Assembly: GCA_963698085.1 (NCBI GenBank)
Contig: OY969122.1
Location: forward strand, 1,550,001 to 1,614,000
Origin: VRUE01 sp963698085
Lineage (GTDB): Bacteria; Actinomycetota; Thermoleophilia; Solirubrobacterales; 70-9
Length of the DNA stretch: 64,000 nt
Direction: 5' to 3'
Every line of letters begins with the position of its first letter. Position 1 is the stretch's first letter. The notes beneath the pieces were generated by a model. The model ran no database searches, had not been told where the DNA came from, and was given only the letters and a program-made list of their open reading frames with translations. This document shows, piece by piece, positions 1-8,513 of the stretch. The translations under genes and the position numbers were made by a program.

Positions 1-120
1 TCGGTAGCCAGGGAGGGATGCCGACGCGCCTGTTCGTCTCAAACGGGACTGCTCGAAACGAACAGTCACTGTCTAGCTATAGCGCCTGTAAGGCCTGGGG
101 TCAAGGCTTTTTGAGCGAAT
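1..120. other. Left edge without a recognisable gene
   Basis: I see no coding region, tRNA or rRNA here. There is one modest inverted repeat, an 8-bp arm at 30-37 pairing with 58-65 around a 20-base loop. It could be a transcription signal downstream of the minus-strand gene that ends at 121, but nothing confirms that. Confidence 0.4.
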
Positions 121-450
121 TTATGGGGATTCCACGACTTTTTGCGGGGAATCCCCGATGCCCCATCCCCGCCGCTCGATCAGTTCGATCCCGATCACAC
201 TTCCAACTGGGCCGACCGGCGTGAGCGTTGCCGCCAGCAGCGTGTAAGGCGCCTCGCGCCTGATGCACGCAACCCAGATCAAAATGCAGAGAGCGATGAA
301 GCCCAGTCCATGCGCCCATCCAAACACCATCGTCTCCGTGTCTAGGCCGGGCATGAGCCAGAAGAAGAGGAGTCCAGCAAAAATCACAAGCTCAGCCCAA
401 GAAACCCGCTTGACCCACTTGAACAGCTCCCCCGGCACAGGCTTTCTCAT
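121..450 (-). CDS. DUF3817-like small membrane protein
   Basis: About 109 residues starting from the ATG at 450. Three hydrophobic stretches are visible: AELVIFAGLLFFWLMPGL, the segment after FGWAHGLGFIALCIL, and a third starting at YTLLAATLTPVGPVG. The motif order (HG-x-GF, followed by a GP-rich third helix) resembles the DUF3817 family of small actinobacterial integral membrane proteins, whose function is unknown. A longer reading frame runs upstream to 558, but that part is made of palindromic repeat sequence (459-583), so the internal ATG is preferred. It lies downstream of odhA on the same strand, separated by that palindrome. The family assignment is from motif memory and is moderately certain. 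Confidence 0.6.
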   Translation of the reverse strand: MRKPVPGELFKWVKRVSWAELVIFAGLLFFWLMPGLDTETMVFGWAHGLGFIALCILIWVACIRREAPYTLLAATLTPVGPVGSVIGIELIERRGWGIGDSPQKVVESP

Positions 451-458
451 GGAAGGAA

Positions 459-583
459 AGAGGAGGATGGGGGTGTCCGGCCGGCAGCGGCGTCCTCTTT
501 TTCGCCCCACCCACAATCTCGGACGGCCGGTCCTCCTCCCAGGCGAAAAACCCAGCAACGGCCGGACACCCCCATCCTCCTCT
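459..583. repeat. Long palindromic element between odhA and the DUF3817 gene
   Basis: A 25-bp perfect inverted repeat (459-483 with 559-583) encloses a second, nested 9-bp stem (498-506 with 542-550). The outer arm carries GGGGGTGTCCGG. The layout and parts of the sequence match the cores of the elements at 14389-14509 and 4251-4359. The end of the right arm touches the odhA stop codon (582-584), so odhA transcription would run into it. It has no U-tract like a classical terminator. Confidence 0.85.
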
Positions 584-3500
584 ATGCCCCCGGAGTAAGC
601 GCAGTGAGCACGATTCGCTCCTGCTCGCGCGCGTGGGCGACCGAGTAGCCCTCGCCCGGGCTGGCCCGGGTTGGGCGGCCGACGTAACCGAGCTCGACGC
701 CCTCGGGCATCAGGTCGGGGAGGCGGCGCGACATCACCTTCCAGGCGCCCATGTTGCGCGGCTCCTCCTGCGTCCAGACGATCTCCTTCAAGTTGGGGTA
801 GGAGGCGATCAGCCCGCTCAGCTGTTCCTTGGCGAACGGGTAGAGCAGCTCGACCCGCGCGATCGCGACGTCCGCCGCCGCCTTGCGCCGCTCGTTGGCG
901 TCGATGTCCCAGAAGATCTTGCCGGTGCAGAGGACAAGTCGCTCGACCTTCTCGCGACGCTCCACCGCCGCCGGGTCGTCGAGGATGAAGTGGAAATGGC
1001 CCTTGGTGAGTTCCTCGGCGGTGGCTGCGGCACGGTCGAGGCGCAGAAGCCCCTTCGGCGTGAACACGATCAACGGCCGCGGCTTGCGAATCAGCGCCTG
1101 GCGCCGCAGCAGGTGGAAGTACTGCGCCGCGGTGCTGGGGTAGGCGATGCGGATGTTGCCCTCAGCCGCCAGCGCCAGGAAGCGCTCGATGCGGGCGCTG
1201 GAATGCTCTGGCCCCGAGCCCTCGTAACCGTGCGGCAGCAGCAGCGTCAGCCGGCTGGTCTGTCCCCACTTGGCCTCGCCGGAGACGATGAAGCTGTCGA
1301 TGATGACCTGGCCGGCGTTGGCGAAGTCGCCGAACTGCGCCTCCCAGAGGATCAGCGCGTTCGGCGTCGCCGCCGAGTAGCCGTACTCGAAGCCGAGGCA
1401 GGCGATCTCCGAAAGCGGGCTGTTGTAGAGCTCGAACGGGGCGGTCGAGTCGGCGAGGTTCTGCATTGGGCAGTAGGGCAGGCCGGTCTTCTCGTCGTGC
1501 AGGACGAGGTGGCGGTGGGAGAAGGTGCCGCGCTCGGTGTCCTGCCCGGTGAGGCGGATGTGGACGCCCTCGGTCAGCAGCGAGGCGAAGGCGAGCGCCT
1601 CGGCGTGGCCGAACTCGATCCCGCCGCTCTCCAGCGCCTCGCCGCGATTGCCGAGCGGTTTGCGCAGCTTGCGGTGGATCGTGAAGCTCTCCGGCACTCT
1701 CTGCAGCTCCTCGTTCAGCTCGGCCAGCTTTTGCTCCGGGACGGCCGTATCGACCGGCGGGCTGGCGCTGCGGTCGAGTTCGCCGGTGCTCGAGGTGGTC
1801 ACGGTCGGGTCTTCGTACTCGCCTAACTCCATCTTCTTGCGCAGATCCTTGAGCGCAGCCGACATCTCGTCGTGGCGGGCTTTGCGCGCCTCCTCGACCT
1901 CCTCGCGGGCGATCGTCCCCTCCTCGATCAACTTCTCGGCGTAGATCTCGGAGACCGGTGGATGGGCCTTGATCTTGGCCGCGATCGCCGGCTGGGTGTA
2001 GGCCGGCTCGTCGGTCTCGTTGTGGCCGTAGCGGCGGTAGCCGATCACGTCGATGACGATGTCGCGGCCCCAACGCTCGCGGAATGCCATCGCCAGGCGA
2101 ATAGCCGCGGAGCAGGCCTCGACGTCGTCGGCGTTGACGTGGACGATCGGGATGTTGAAACCCTTCGCCATGTCGGCCGCATAGGGGGTCGAGCGGGCGT
2201 CCTCAGGGTCGGTGGTGAAGCCCACCTGGTTGTCCTGGATGATGTGGATCGTGCCGCCGGTGGTGTAGCCGCGCAGGGCCTGCAGGTTGAGCGTCTCGGC
2301 GACGACCCCCTGGCCGGGGAAGGCAGCGTCGCCGTGCAGCAGGACCGGCACGGCGCATTTCGGCTTGTGCTCGAGCGTGGGGCCGTCGATCACGGCCTGG
2401 AGGAAGCGGGTCCCACCCTCGACCACCGGGTCGACGAACTCGAGGTGGCTGGGGTTGGGGTAGAGGCGCACGGCGATCTTCTCGCCCTCGCTGGTTTCGT
2501 AGATCCCCTGGTGGCCGTAGTGGTACTTGACGTCGCCGGTGCCACCGTGGGGTATGGCGGCGACTGCCTTCACCTGCTCGATCTGTTTCGCCCCCTCGAA
2601 CTCGGCCAGGATTGACTCGATCGAGCGGCCGAGGTTGTGGACGAGGACGCTGAGCCGGCCCCGGTGCGCCATGCCGAAAACGACCTCTTCAGCGCCGGCG
2701 CGGCCGGCTAGGGTGACCTGCTCGTCGAGCATCGGCACGATCGCGTCGAGCCCCTCGATCGAGAAGATCTTCTGGCCCAAATACGCTTTCTCGACAAAGC
2801 GCTCGAACTCGAAAACGTCGATCAGCCGGCCCAGCAGGCGGCGTTTCTCGTCATCGGTGAGCGGTTGGCGGTGGGCGCCGGTCTCGACCATCTCGCGCAG
2901 CCAGGTCCGCTGCTGGTGGGAGGAGAGGTGCTCGAACTGGTAGGCGATCGTGCCGCAGTAGGCCTCGCGCATCCGCGGCAGCACGTCGAGCAGGGTCTCG
3001 CCGGGAACGCCGATGCGCAGGATCGAGGCCGGCACCCGGGCCATCAGCTCCGGCGTCAGGTTGAGGTTCTCGGGCTGGATCGCCGGATCGCCCTTCGGCT
3101 CGCTGCCGAGCGGGTCGAGGCGGGCGGCGAGGTGGCCGTGGGTACGGTAGCCCTTGAGCAGGGAGGTCGCGGCTTGAACCGCCCTCAGCAGTTCTTCGTC
3201 CGGCGCGCCGGGAGCGGAGGGCGGCGCGGCGGCGCCGAGCGGCGGTGCCGAAGCGGAGGCCGGGTGCGCGGCGGCGAGCGGCGCCGGATCGATGCCGAGG
3301 TCGCCGGCGAGGGCCTCGTAGAAGCCGTCCTCACCCTCGAGCAGCCGTTCGATCCGGCGTAGGAAGGCGCCCGACTCGGCGCCCTGGATCACGCGGTGGT
3401 CGTAGGTCGAGGTCAGCGTCATCGTCTTCGAGACGCCGAGCTGACGCAGCCGCTCCGGCGAGGCGTGCGCCCACTCGGGGGAGTAGGCGATCGCGCCGGC

Positions 3501-4658
3501 GGCGATGATCGCGCTCTGGCCTTTCATCAGGCGCGGTACCGAGGCGACGGTGCCGATCCCGCCCGGGTTGGTCAGGGAGATGTTGGTGCCCCGGAAGTCG
3601 TCGGCGGTGAGCTTCGACTCGCGCGTCTTCGTGATCAGGTCCTCGTAGTAGGAGTGGAAGGCGGCGAAGTCAAGGCCGTCGGCGCCCTTGATCGCCGGCA
3701 CCATCAGGCTGTGCGAGCCGTCCTTGCGCTCGACATCGACGGCAATGCCGAGGTTGACCGGCCCGTTCTCGATCGCGAACGGCTTGCCGTCGCGTTCCTC
3801 GAAGGTGCGGGTCATCACCGGCCACTCCTTGGCCGCCTGCACGATCGCCCAGGCGATCAGGTGCGTGAACGACACCTTTAGCCCGCGCTCGTTGAGCTGC
3901 CCGTTGAGCGCCTTGCGTTTCGCGTCGAGCGTGTCGACCGCGATCGTCCTGAACGACGTTGCCGTGGGAACCTCCCGGCTCTCGCCCATAGCCTGAGCCA
4001 ACATCGCCGCCGGCCCCCGCAAAGGCTTAGCCTCTCCAGCAACCGGCGCCGCAGCACCATTCCCGCCATCGGCAGCCGCCAGCACATCGTCCTTAGTCAC
4101 CTTGCCCCCGGGCCCGTTCCCGCTAACCGAAGCAAGGTCGACGCCATTCTCTTCAGCTACGCGTCGCGCAACAGGAGTCGCCCGTACCCCATTGCCGGCG
4201 CCGTTCCCGGCGGAAGTTCCCTCAGACGTCTCACCCGCGGGTGGCGTGGGGGAGGGGGTGTCCGGGCGGGCGCGGCGTCCCGTTCCTCGCCCTTCCGGCT
4301 CGGCGAGAGAGGCATCGCCGCCCGGCGAGGAACCCAGCGCACGACCGGACACCCCCTCCGCCGCGACAGGACCCGCGGCTGAGGCATCCGAACCCTCGGA
4401 AGTTCCCTCGCCAGGTTCCATCTCGGCAAGGGGAGCGCCAACGGGCACCTCATCGTCCACTTGCGCGATCAGCTTGGTAATGACCCCGTCAGCCGGCGCC
4501 GGCACCTCGGCGTCGACCTTGTCGGTCGAGACCTCGACCACCGTGTCGCCCTCGTTGACGAAGTCACCCTCCGCCACGTGCCACTCAAGAACGATGCCCT
4601 CGGTAACCGACTCCCCCATCTCGGGCATCTGGATCTGCACGGTCGCCGTTTGCGCCAT
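582..4658 (-). CDS. odhA: 2-oxoglutarate dehydrogenase, fused E2-E1 with lipoyl domain
   Basis: A 1358-residue multifunctional enzyme of the TCA cycle converting 2-oxoglutarate to succinyl-CoA. Domains in order: a lipoyl domain (1-83) with the lipoyl-lysine K47 in STDKVDAEV; a long low-complexity linker; a peripheral subunit-binding domain (about 158-195, TPVARRVAEENGVDL); an E2 acyltransferase domain (about 235-450) with the catalytic DHRVIQG at 420-426; and a thiamine-dependent E1o domain (about 490-1358) with YRTHGHLAARLDPLG and GMAHRGRLSVLVHNLG. Mycobacterial Kgd/OdhA (about 1230 residues) has the E2 catalytic domain but lacks the lipoyl domain, so this is a more complete fusion. Residues 94-141 are encoded by a palindromic repeat (4235-4378) inserted in frame in the linker. 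The start codon is 26 bp from the divergent reductase gene. Confidence 0.95.
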   Translation of the reverse strand: MAQTATVQIQMPEMGESVTEGIVLEWHVAEGDFVNEGDTVVEVSTDKVDAEVPAPADGVITKLIAQVDDEVPVGAPLAEMEPGEGTSEGSDASAAGPVAAEGVSGRALGSSPGGDASLAEPEGRGTGRRARPDTPSPTPPAGETSEGTSAGNGAGNGVRATPVARRVAEENGVDLASVSGNGPGGKVTKDDVLAAADGGNGAAAPVAGEAKPLRGPAAMLAQAMGESREVPTATSFRTIAVDTLDAKRKALNGQLNERGLKVSFTHLIAWAIVQAAKEWPVMTRTFEERDGKPFAIENGPVNLGIAVDVERKDGSHSLMVPAIKGADGLDFAAFHSYYEDLITKTRESKLTADDFRGTNISLTNPGGIGTVASVPRLMKGQSAIIAAGAIAYSPEWAHASPERLRQLGVSKTMTLTSTYDHRVIQGAESGAFLRRIERLLEGEDGFYEALAGDLGIDPAPLAAAHPASASAPPLGAAAPPSAPGAPDEELLRAVQAATSLLKGYRTHGHLAARLDPLGSEPKGDPAIQPENLNLTPELMARVPASILRIGVPGETLLDVLPRMREAYCGTIAYQFEHLSSHQQRTWLREMVETGAHRQPLTDDEKRRLLGRLIDVFEFERFVEKAYLGQKIFSIEGLDAIVPMLDEQVTLAGRAGAEEVVFGMAHRGRLSVLVHNLGRSIESILAEFEGAKQIEQVKAVAAIPHGGTGDVKYHYGHQGIYETSEGEKIAVRLYPNPSHLEFVDPVVEGGTRFLQAVIDGPTLEHKPKCAVPVLLHGDAAFPGQGVVAETLNLQALRGYTTGGTIHIIQDNQVGFTTDPEDARSTPYAADMAKGFNIPIVHVNADDVEACSAAIRLAMAFRERWGRDIVIDVIGYRRYGHNETDEPAYTQPAIAAKIKAHPPVSEIYAEKLIEEGTIAREEVEEARKARHDEMSAALKDLRKKMELGEYEDPTVTTSSTGELDRSASPPVDTAVPEQKLAELNEELQRVPESFTIHRKLRKPLGNRGEALESGGIEFGHAEALAFASLLTEGVHIRLTGQDTERGTFSHRHLVLHDEKTGLPYCPMQNLADSTAPFELYNSPLSEIACLGFEYGYSAATPNALILWEAQFGDFANAGQVIIDSFIVSGEAKWGQTSRLTLLLPHGYEGSGPEHSSARIERFLALAAEGNIRIAYPSTAAQYFHLLRRQALIRKPRPLIVFTPKGLLRLDRAAATAEELTKGHFHFILDDPAAVERREKVERLVLCTGKIFWDIDANERRKAAADVAIARVELLYPFAKEQLSGLIASYPNLKEIVWTQEEPRNMGAWKVMSRRLPDLMPEGVELGYVGRPTRASPGEGYSVAHAREQERIVLTALTPGA
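4235..4378. repeat. Palindromic element in frame inside odhA (conserved-end family)
   Basis: A 144-bp element, exactly 48 codons. Its ends are the 8-bp inverted repeat CCGCGGGT (4235-4242) and ACCCGCGG (4371-4378), extended as CCGCGGGTGGCG and CGACAGGACCCGCGG. These ends are shared with 47037-47126 and, with small changes, 33386-33476 and 6688-6780. Inside is a perfect 15-bp stem (4251-4265 with 4345-4359) and a further inner stem around 4280-4290 with 4324-4333. On the coding strand it is read as a proline/glycine-rich peptide beginning AAGPV and ending PTPP, in the flexible linker between the lipoyl and subunit-binding domains. Confidence 0.9.
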
Positions 4659-4684
4659 TTGTCGATTGAGTGTATGAAAGAGCG

Positions 4685-6676
4685 ATGAACTACTTCGTCA
4701 CCGGAGCGACGGGATTCATCGGTCGCAACCTCGTCGCCCGCCTGCTGCAGCGTGAGGGGACGATTTACGCGCTGGTCCGGGCCGGCTCCCGGGGTCGTCT
4801 CGAGGAGTTGCGAACGGCATGGGGAGCCGACGGGGCGCGGGTCGTCCCGGTTGCCGGTGACCTCGCCCAGCCGAGCCTCGGGGTATCCGAGGAGGACCTG
4901 CTGACGCTGCGCGGCGACGTCGACCACTTCTTCCACCTGGCGGCGATATACGACATGGCGGCTGGGGCGGAGGCGCAGGAGGTGGCCAACGTCGAGGGGA
5001 CCCGGCACGCGGTCGAACTCGCCGGTGCGATCGAGGCCGGCTGCTTCCACCAGGTCAGCTCGATCGCTGCCGCCGGCCTCTACAAGGGCACCTGGACCGA
5101 GGACATGTTCGAGCAGGCAGAAGACCTCGATACCCATCCCTACTTCCGCACCAAGCACGAGTCCGAGCGGGTCGTCCGCGAGGAGTGCCGCCGGCCCTGG
5201 CGGGTCTACCGCCCCGGGATCGTCGTCGGCGACTCCCGCAGCGGCGAGATCGACAAGGTCGACGGGCCTTATTACATGTTCAAGCTTCTCCAGCAGGCGC
5301 GGCGCGTGCTTCCCTCCTGGCTACCGACCCTCGGCGTCGAAGGCGGTGAGATCAACATCGTCCCGGTCGACTACGTCGCCGCGGCGATCGACCACATTGC
5401 CCACAAACCGGGGCTCGATGGGCGCGCCTTCAGCCTCACCGATCCCAACCCGAAGACGGCGGGCGAGGTGCTCAACCTCTTCGCCCACGCCGCCGACGCG
5501 CCGCAGGCGGCGCTGCAGCTCGATTCCGGCATCACCGATCCGGCAATGAGCCTGGTTCGGACCGGGCTGAAGTTCCTGCCGCCGGCCAAGCGGGCGGTCA
5601 AGATGGGGCTGGACCGGGTCGGCATTCCTCCTGGTGTCCTCAACTACGTCAACTACCCGACCCACTTCGACTCGAGCCAGGCGCAGGCAGCGCTGGCCGG
5701 CTCGGGGATCGAGGTGCCGCCGCTGGAGAGCTACGCCGACCGCGTCTGGGACTACTGGGAGCGCAACCTCGACCCCGACCTGTTCAAGGACCGCTCGCTC
5801 TCGGCGGCTGTGCGCGGCAAGGTGGTGCTGATCACCGGCGCCTCCTCGGGGATCGGCAAGGCGACCGCGGTCAAGGTCGCCGACGCGGGGGCGACGGTGC
5901 TCCTGGTCGCGCGCTCGGTCGACAAGCTCGAGGAGACGAAAGCCGAGATCGAGACAGCCGGCGGCATCGCCCACATCCACCGCTGCGATATGTCCGACAT
6001 GGAGGACGTCGAGCGGATGGCCGAGGAGGTACTCGGCTACCACGGGCAGGTCGACATCCTGGTCAACAACGCCGGCCGCTCGATCCGGCGCTCGGTCAAG
6101 CTCGCCTACGACCGCTTCCATGACTACGAGCGGACGATGCAGATCAACTACTTCGGCGCCCTCAAGTTGATCCTGGCGCTGCTGCCCTCGATGCAGGCGC
6201 GCAAGTTGGGCCACATCATCAACGTCAGCTCGATCGGCGCCCAGACCAACCCGCCGCGCTTCTCCGCCTACGTCGCCTCGAAGTCGGCGCTGGACGCCTT
6301 CAGCCGGGTGATCGCCTCCGAGGTGGTCGACGACGGCGTCGACATCACGACGATCTACATGCCGCTGGTGCGGACGCCGATGATCGCGCCGACGCGGATG
6401 TACGACATGTTCCCGGCGATCACCCCCGAGGAGGCGGCCGAGATGATCGCCGGGGCGATGATCGGCAAGCCGAAGAAGGTGGCGACGCGGATGGGGACGT
6501 TTGGCGAGGTGCTCTACGCGGTCGCGCCGACGGTCAGCGATCGGATCCTCAATACGGCCTACAAACTGTTTCCGGAGTCGCAGGCGGCCAAAGGCAAGAC
6601 CGACGAGGCGCCCGATCAGGCGCCGACCACCGAGGCTGTGGCGTTTGCTCACTTGATGAAAGGCGTGCACTGGTAG
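4685..6676 (+). CDS. Alcohol-forming fatty acyl-CoA reductase (two SDR domains)
   Basis: About 663 residues. The N-terminal half is an extended SDR/acyl reductase domain beginning MNYFVTGATGFIGRN (Rossmann TGxxGxxG at 6-13), with the catalytic YFRTK. The C-terminal half, from about residue 378, is a classical SDR with GASSGIG, NNAG and YVASK. The two-domain order, WDYWERNLDPDLFKDR at the junction, RTPMIAPT and the tail VAFAHLMKGVHW match what I recall of the Marinobacter Maqu_2220 and mycobacterial Rv3391-type enzymes, which reduce fatty acyl-CoA through the aldehyde to the fatty alcohol with NADPH. ATG 4685 is chosen over the upstream in-frame ATG at 4670 because GAAAGAG precedes it. The next gene resembles an enzyme that consumes fatty alcohols. 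Confidence 0.85.
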   Translation: MNYFVTGATGFIGRNLVARLLQREGTIYALVRAGSRGRLEELRTAWGADGARVVPVAGDLAQPSLGVSEEDLLTLRGDVDHFFHLAAIYDMAAGAEAQEVANVEGTRHAVELAGAIEAGCFHQVSSIAAAGLYKGTWTEDMFEQAEDLDTHPYFRTKHESERVVREECRRPWRVYRPGIVVGDSRSGEIDKVDGPYYMFKLLQQARRVLPSWLPTLGVEGGEINIVPVDYVAAAIDHIAHKPGLDGRAFSLTDPNPKTAGEVLNLFAHAADAPQAALQLDSGITDPAMSLVRTGLKFLPPAKRAVKMGLDRVGIPPGVLNYVNYPTHFDSSQAQAALAGSGIEVPPLESYADRVWDYWERNLDPDLFKDRSLSAAVRGKVVLITGASSGIGKATAVKVADAGATVLLVARSVDKLEETKAEIETAGGIAHIHRCDMSDMEDVERMAEEVLGYHGQVDILVNNAGRSIRRSVKLAYDRFHDYERTMQINYFGALKLILALLPSMQARKLGHIINVSSIGAQTNPPRFSAYVASKSALDAFSRVIASEVVDDGVDITTIYMPLVRTPMIAPTRMYDMFPAITPEEAAEMIAGAMIGKPKKVATRMGTFGEVLYAVAPTVSDRILNTAYKLFPESQAAKGKTDEAPDQAPTTEAVAFAHLMKGVHW

Positions 6677-6687
6677 CGGCCCTGGCC

Positions 6688-6780
6688 GGCGGGTCCTGTC
6701 ACGGCGGCCCTCCCCCATGTGCTCGGACTCGCTTCGCGAGCCCTCCGCTATGGGGGACCCCCGCCACCGTGCCACCCGCC
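6688..6780. repeat. Palindromic element, conserved-end family, reverse orientation
   Basis: The left end GGCGGGTCCTGTCACGG and right end CCGTGCCACCCGCC are the reverse complements of the right and left ends of the elements at 4235-4378 and 47037-47126, so this copy is inverted. An inner 8-bp stem (6711-6718 with 6750-6757) closes a loop with a small CTCGCTTCGCGAG hairpin. It fills the gap between the reductase stop (6676) and the flavoenzyme start (6810). Confidence 0.85.
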
Positions 6781-6809
6781 GGAGGGGCGCCTCCGGTCGC
6801 TAGATTCGG

Positions 6810-8438
6810 ATGAGTGAGCGGAGGCTCAAGCACTGGGGGTGGGGGTATGAGGATCAGGCGCCTTCTGGGAAGGAGCTGACTGAGGCCGCGGCGGGGATTC
6901 GGGAGCGGTTGGGGTTTGGGGGCGAGCCGGAGAAGGCGGTGCCGCTGGAGAAGGTGGAGGTGCGGGCGTCGCGGTTGAAGGCGCCGGACGGGTTCGGCGA
7001 GCTGTTCACGGACGAGAAGTACGAGCGGGTTTCGCGGGCGCTGGGCAAGGCTTACCGGGATGTCGTGCGGGGGTTCCGGGGGAAATTCGAGAACCCGCCT
7101 GATCTTGTGGCGCTGCCGCGGGACGAGTCGGAGATCGAGACGGTGCTGAGCTGGGCGGAGGCCGAGGGGGCGGCGGTGATCCCGTTTGGAGGAGGGACCA
7201 GCGTCGTCGGTGGGGTTGAGGGCCGCCTCGGCGACCGGCCCTTCGTCTCGCTCGACCTGCGGCGCCTGGACCGGGTCCTGGAGGTCGACGCGGCGTCGAT
7301 GGCGGCGCGGATTCAGGCGGGCGCCACCGGGCCGGGGTTGGAGGAGCAGCTGCGGGAGCGGGGGCTGACCCTGCGCCACTTCCCCCAGTCCTTCGAGTAC
7401 TCGACCCTGGGCGGCTGGATCGCGACCAGGGCGGGCGGGCACTTCGCCACCCTCCACACCCACATCGACGATCTCGTCGAGTCAGTGCGGGCGATCACTC
7501 CGCGTGGGCTCTGGGAGAGTCGGCGGCTGCCCGGCTCGGGAGCGGGGCCGTCACCTGATCGCGCTTTGATCGGGTCGGAGGGAATTCTCGGCGTGATCGG
7601 CGAGGCCTGGGTGCGGGTGCGGCCGCGTCCCGAGTTCAAGGCTTCCTGCGGAGTCGAGTTCGATGGCTTCCTCGCGGCGGCGGGCGCCGTGCGCGAGATC
7701 TCGCAGTCGGGGCTATACCCAAGCAACTGCCGCCTGCTCGACGCGCTCGAGGCAGAGACGACTGGTGCCGGTTCGGGTGAGAAGAGCCTGCTGGTGCTCG
7801 GCTTCGAGTCCGCCCACCACCCCGTCGCCGCGCCGATGGAGCTGGCGCTGGCGATCGCGCACGAGCACGGCGGCGTTGCGGGGGAGGTGCGCGAAGTCGA
7901 TGGTGCGAGCGACGGCGGAGGCGATTCCGGCGCAGTCGGCGCCTGGCGCAACGCCTTCCTCTTTGCGCCCTACCTTCGCGACACCTTCGTCGCCTGTGGC
8001 GTCCTCTCGGAGACCTTCGAGACGGCGATCACCTGGGACCGCTTCGAGGACTTTCATGCGACGGTGATGGAGGCGGTTCGCGCAAAGGTGGCTGGGGTCT
8101 GCGGTGCACCGAGCGAGGGGCAAGGAGCGCCACGGATCAGCTGCCGCTTCACCCACGTCTACCCGGATGGGCCGGCTCCCTACTTCACCGTGATGGCCCC
8201 TGCCCATCGTGGCGGCGAGGTCGAGCAGTGGGACGAGATCAAGGCAGCCGCCGCCGAGGCCGTGATCGAAGGCGGCGGCACGATCACCCACCACCACGCC
8301 GTCGGCCGCGACCATCGCCCCTGGTACGACCGCCAGCGGCCGGCGCCGTTCGCGGCGGCGCTGCGCGCCGCCAAGTCGGAGCTCGACCCCGCCGCGATTC
8401 TGAACCCCGGCGTGTTGATCGACCCCGGACGCGCCTGA
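6810..8438 (+). CDS. FAD-binding oxidase, alkyl-dihydroxyacetonephosphate synthase-like
   Basis: A 542-residue vanillyl-alcohol-oxidase-type flavoprotein. The FAD-binding half shows PFGGGTSVVGGVEG, then FPQSFEYSTLGGWIATRAGG and LIGSEGILGVIGEAWV, all in the order seen in alkyl-DHAP synthases. The C-terminal part has the histidine cluster GGTITHHHAVGRDH (about residues 489-502), which in the AGPS family contacts substrate. AGPS exchanges the acyl group of acyl-DHAP for a fatty alcohol, making an ether lipid. The preceding gene plausibly supplies that alcohol. The start ATG at 6810 has only a weak ribosome-binding site. Bacterial members of this family also include uncharacterised FAD oxidases, so the reaction is inferred. 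Confidence 0.75.
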   Translation: MSERRLKHWGWGYEDQAPSGKELTEAAAGIRERLGFGGEPEKAVPLEKVEVRASRLKAPDGFGELFTDEKYERVSRALGKAYRDVVRGFRGKFENPPDLVALPRDESEIETVLSWAEAEGAAVIPFGGGTSVVGGVEGRLGDRPFVSLDLRRLDRVLEVDAASMAARIQAGATGPGLEEQLRERGLTLRHFPQSFEYSTLGGWIATRAGGHFATLHTHIDDLVESVRAITPRGLWESRRLPGSGAGPSPDRALIGSEGILGVIGEAWVRVRPRPEFKASCGVEFDGFLAAAGAVREISQSGLYPSNCRLLDALEAETTGAGSGEKSLLVLGFESAHHPVAAPMELALAIAHEHGGVAGEVREVDGASDGGGDSGAVGAWRNAFLFAPYLRDTFVACGVLSETFETAITWDRFEDFHATVMEAVRAKVAGVCGAPSEGQGAPRISCRFTHVYPDGPAPYFTVMAPAHRGGEVEQWDEIKAAAAEAVIEGGGTITHHHAVGRDHRPWYDRQRPAPFAAALRAAKSELDPAAILNPGVLIDPGRA

Positions 8439-8444
8439 CGCGTC

Positions 8445-8464
8445 GCATCTCGGCGTCCTCGGTC
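8445..8464. repeat. 20-bp sequence shared with 60241-60260
   Basis: GCAT(C/A)TCGGCGTCCTCGGTC occurs here, between the flavoenzyme stop and the UbiA-family start, and again with one mismatch at 60241-60260 inside a hairpin element. It is probably a fragment of the dispersed palindromic repeats. Confidence 0.5.
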
Positions 8465-8513
8465 ATAACCCCCGTTTGCGGCGGCCGTCAGCGCTACGCT
8501 GCCGCGACAGATC

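Noticed and set aside
1..120. A possible tRNA or attachment site at the left edge
   Set aside because: The 8-bp stem with a 20-base loop does not fit a cloverleaf and no T-loop or anticodon arm can be drawn.
633..4677. Several long open frames opposite odhA (for example on the plus strand over 633-1826 and 1872-2615)
   Set aside because: They are Arg/Gly/Ala-rich without motifs and lie antisense to a clear enzyme with intact catalytic residues; long antisense frames are expected at this G+C.
5321..6775. A 484-codon minus-strand frame opposite the fatty acyl-CoA reductase
   Set aside because: Low-complexity His/Arg/Asp composition and no domain; a shadow of the plus-strand gene.
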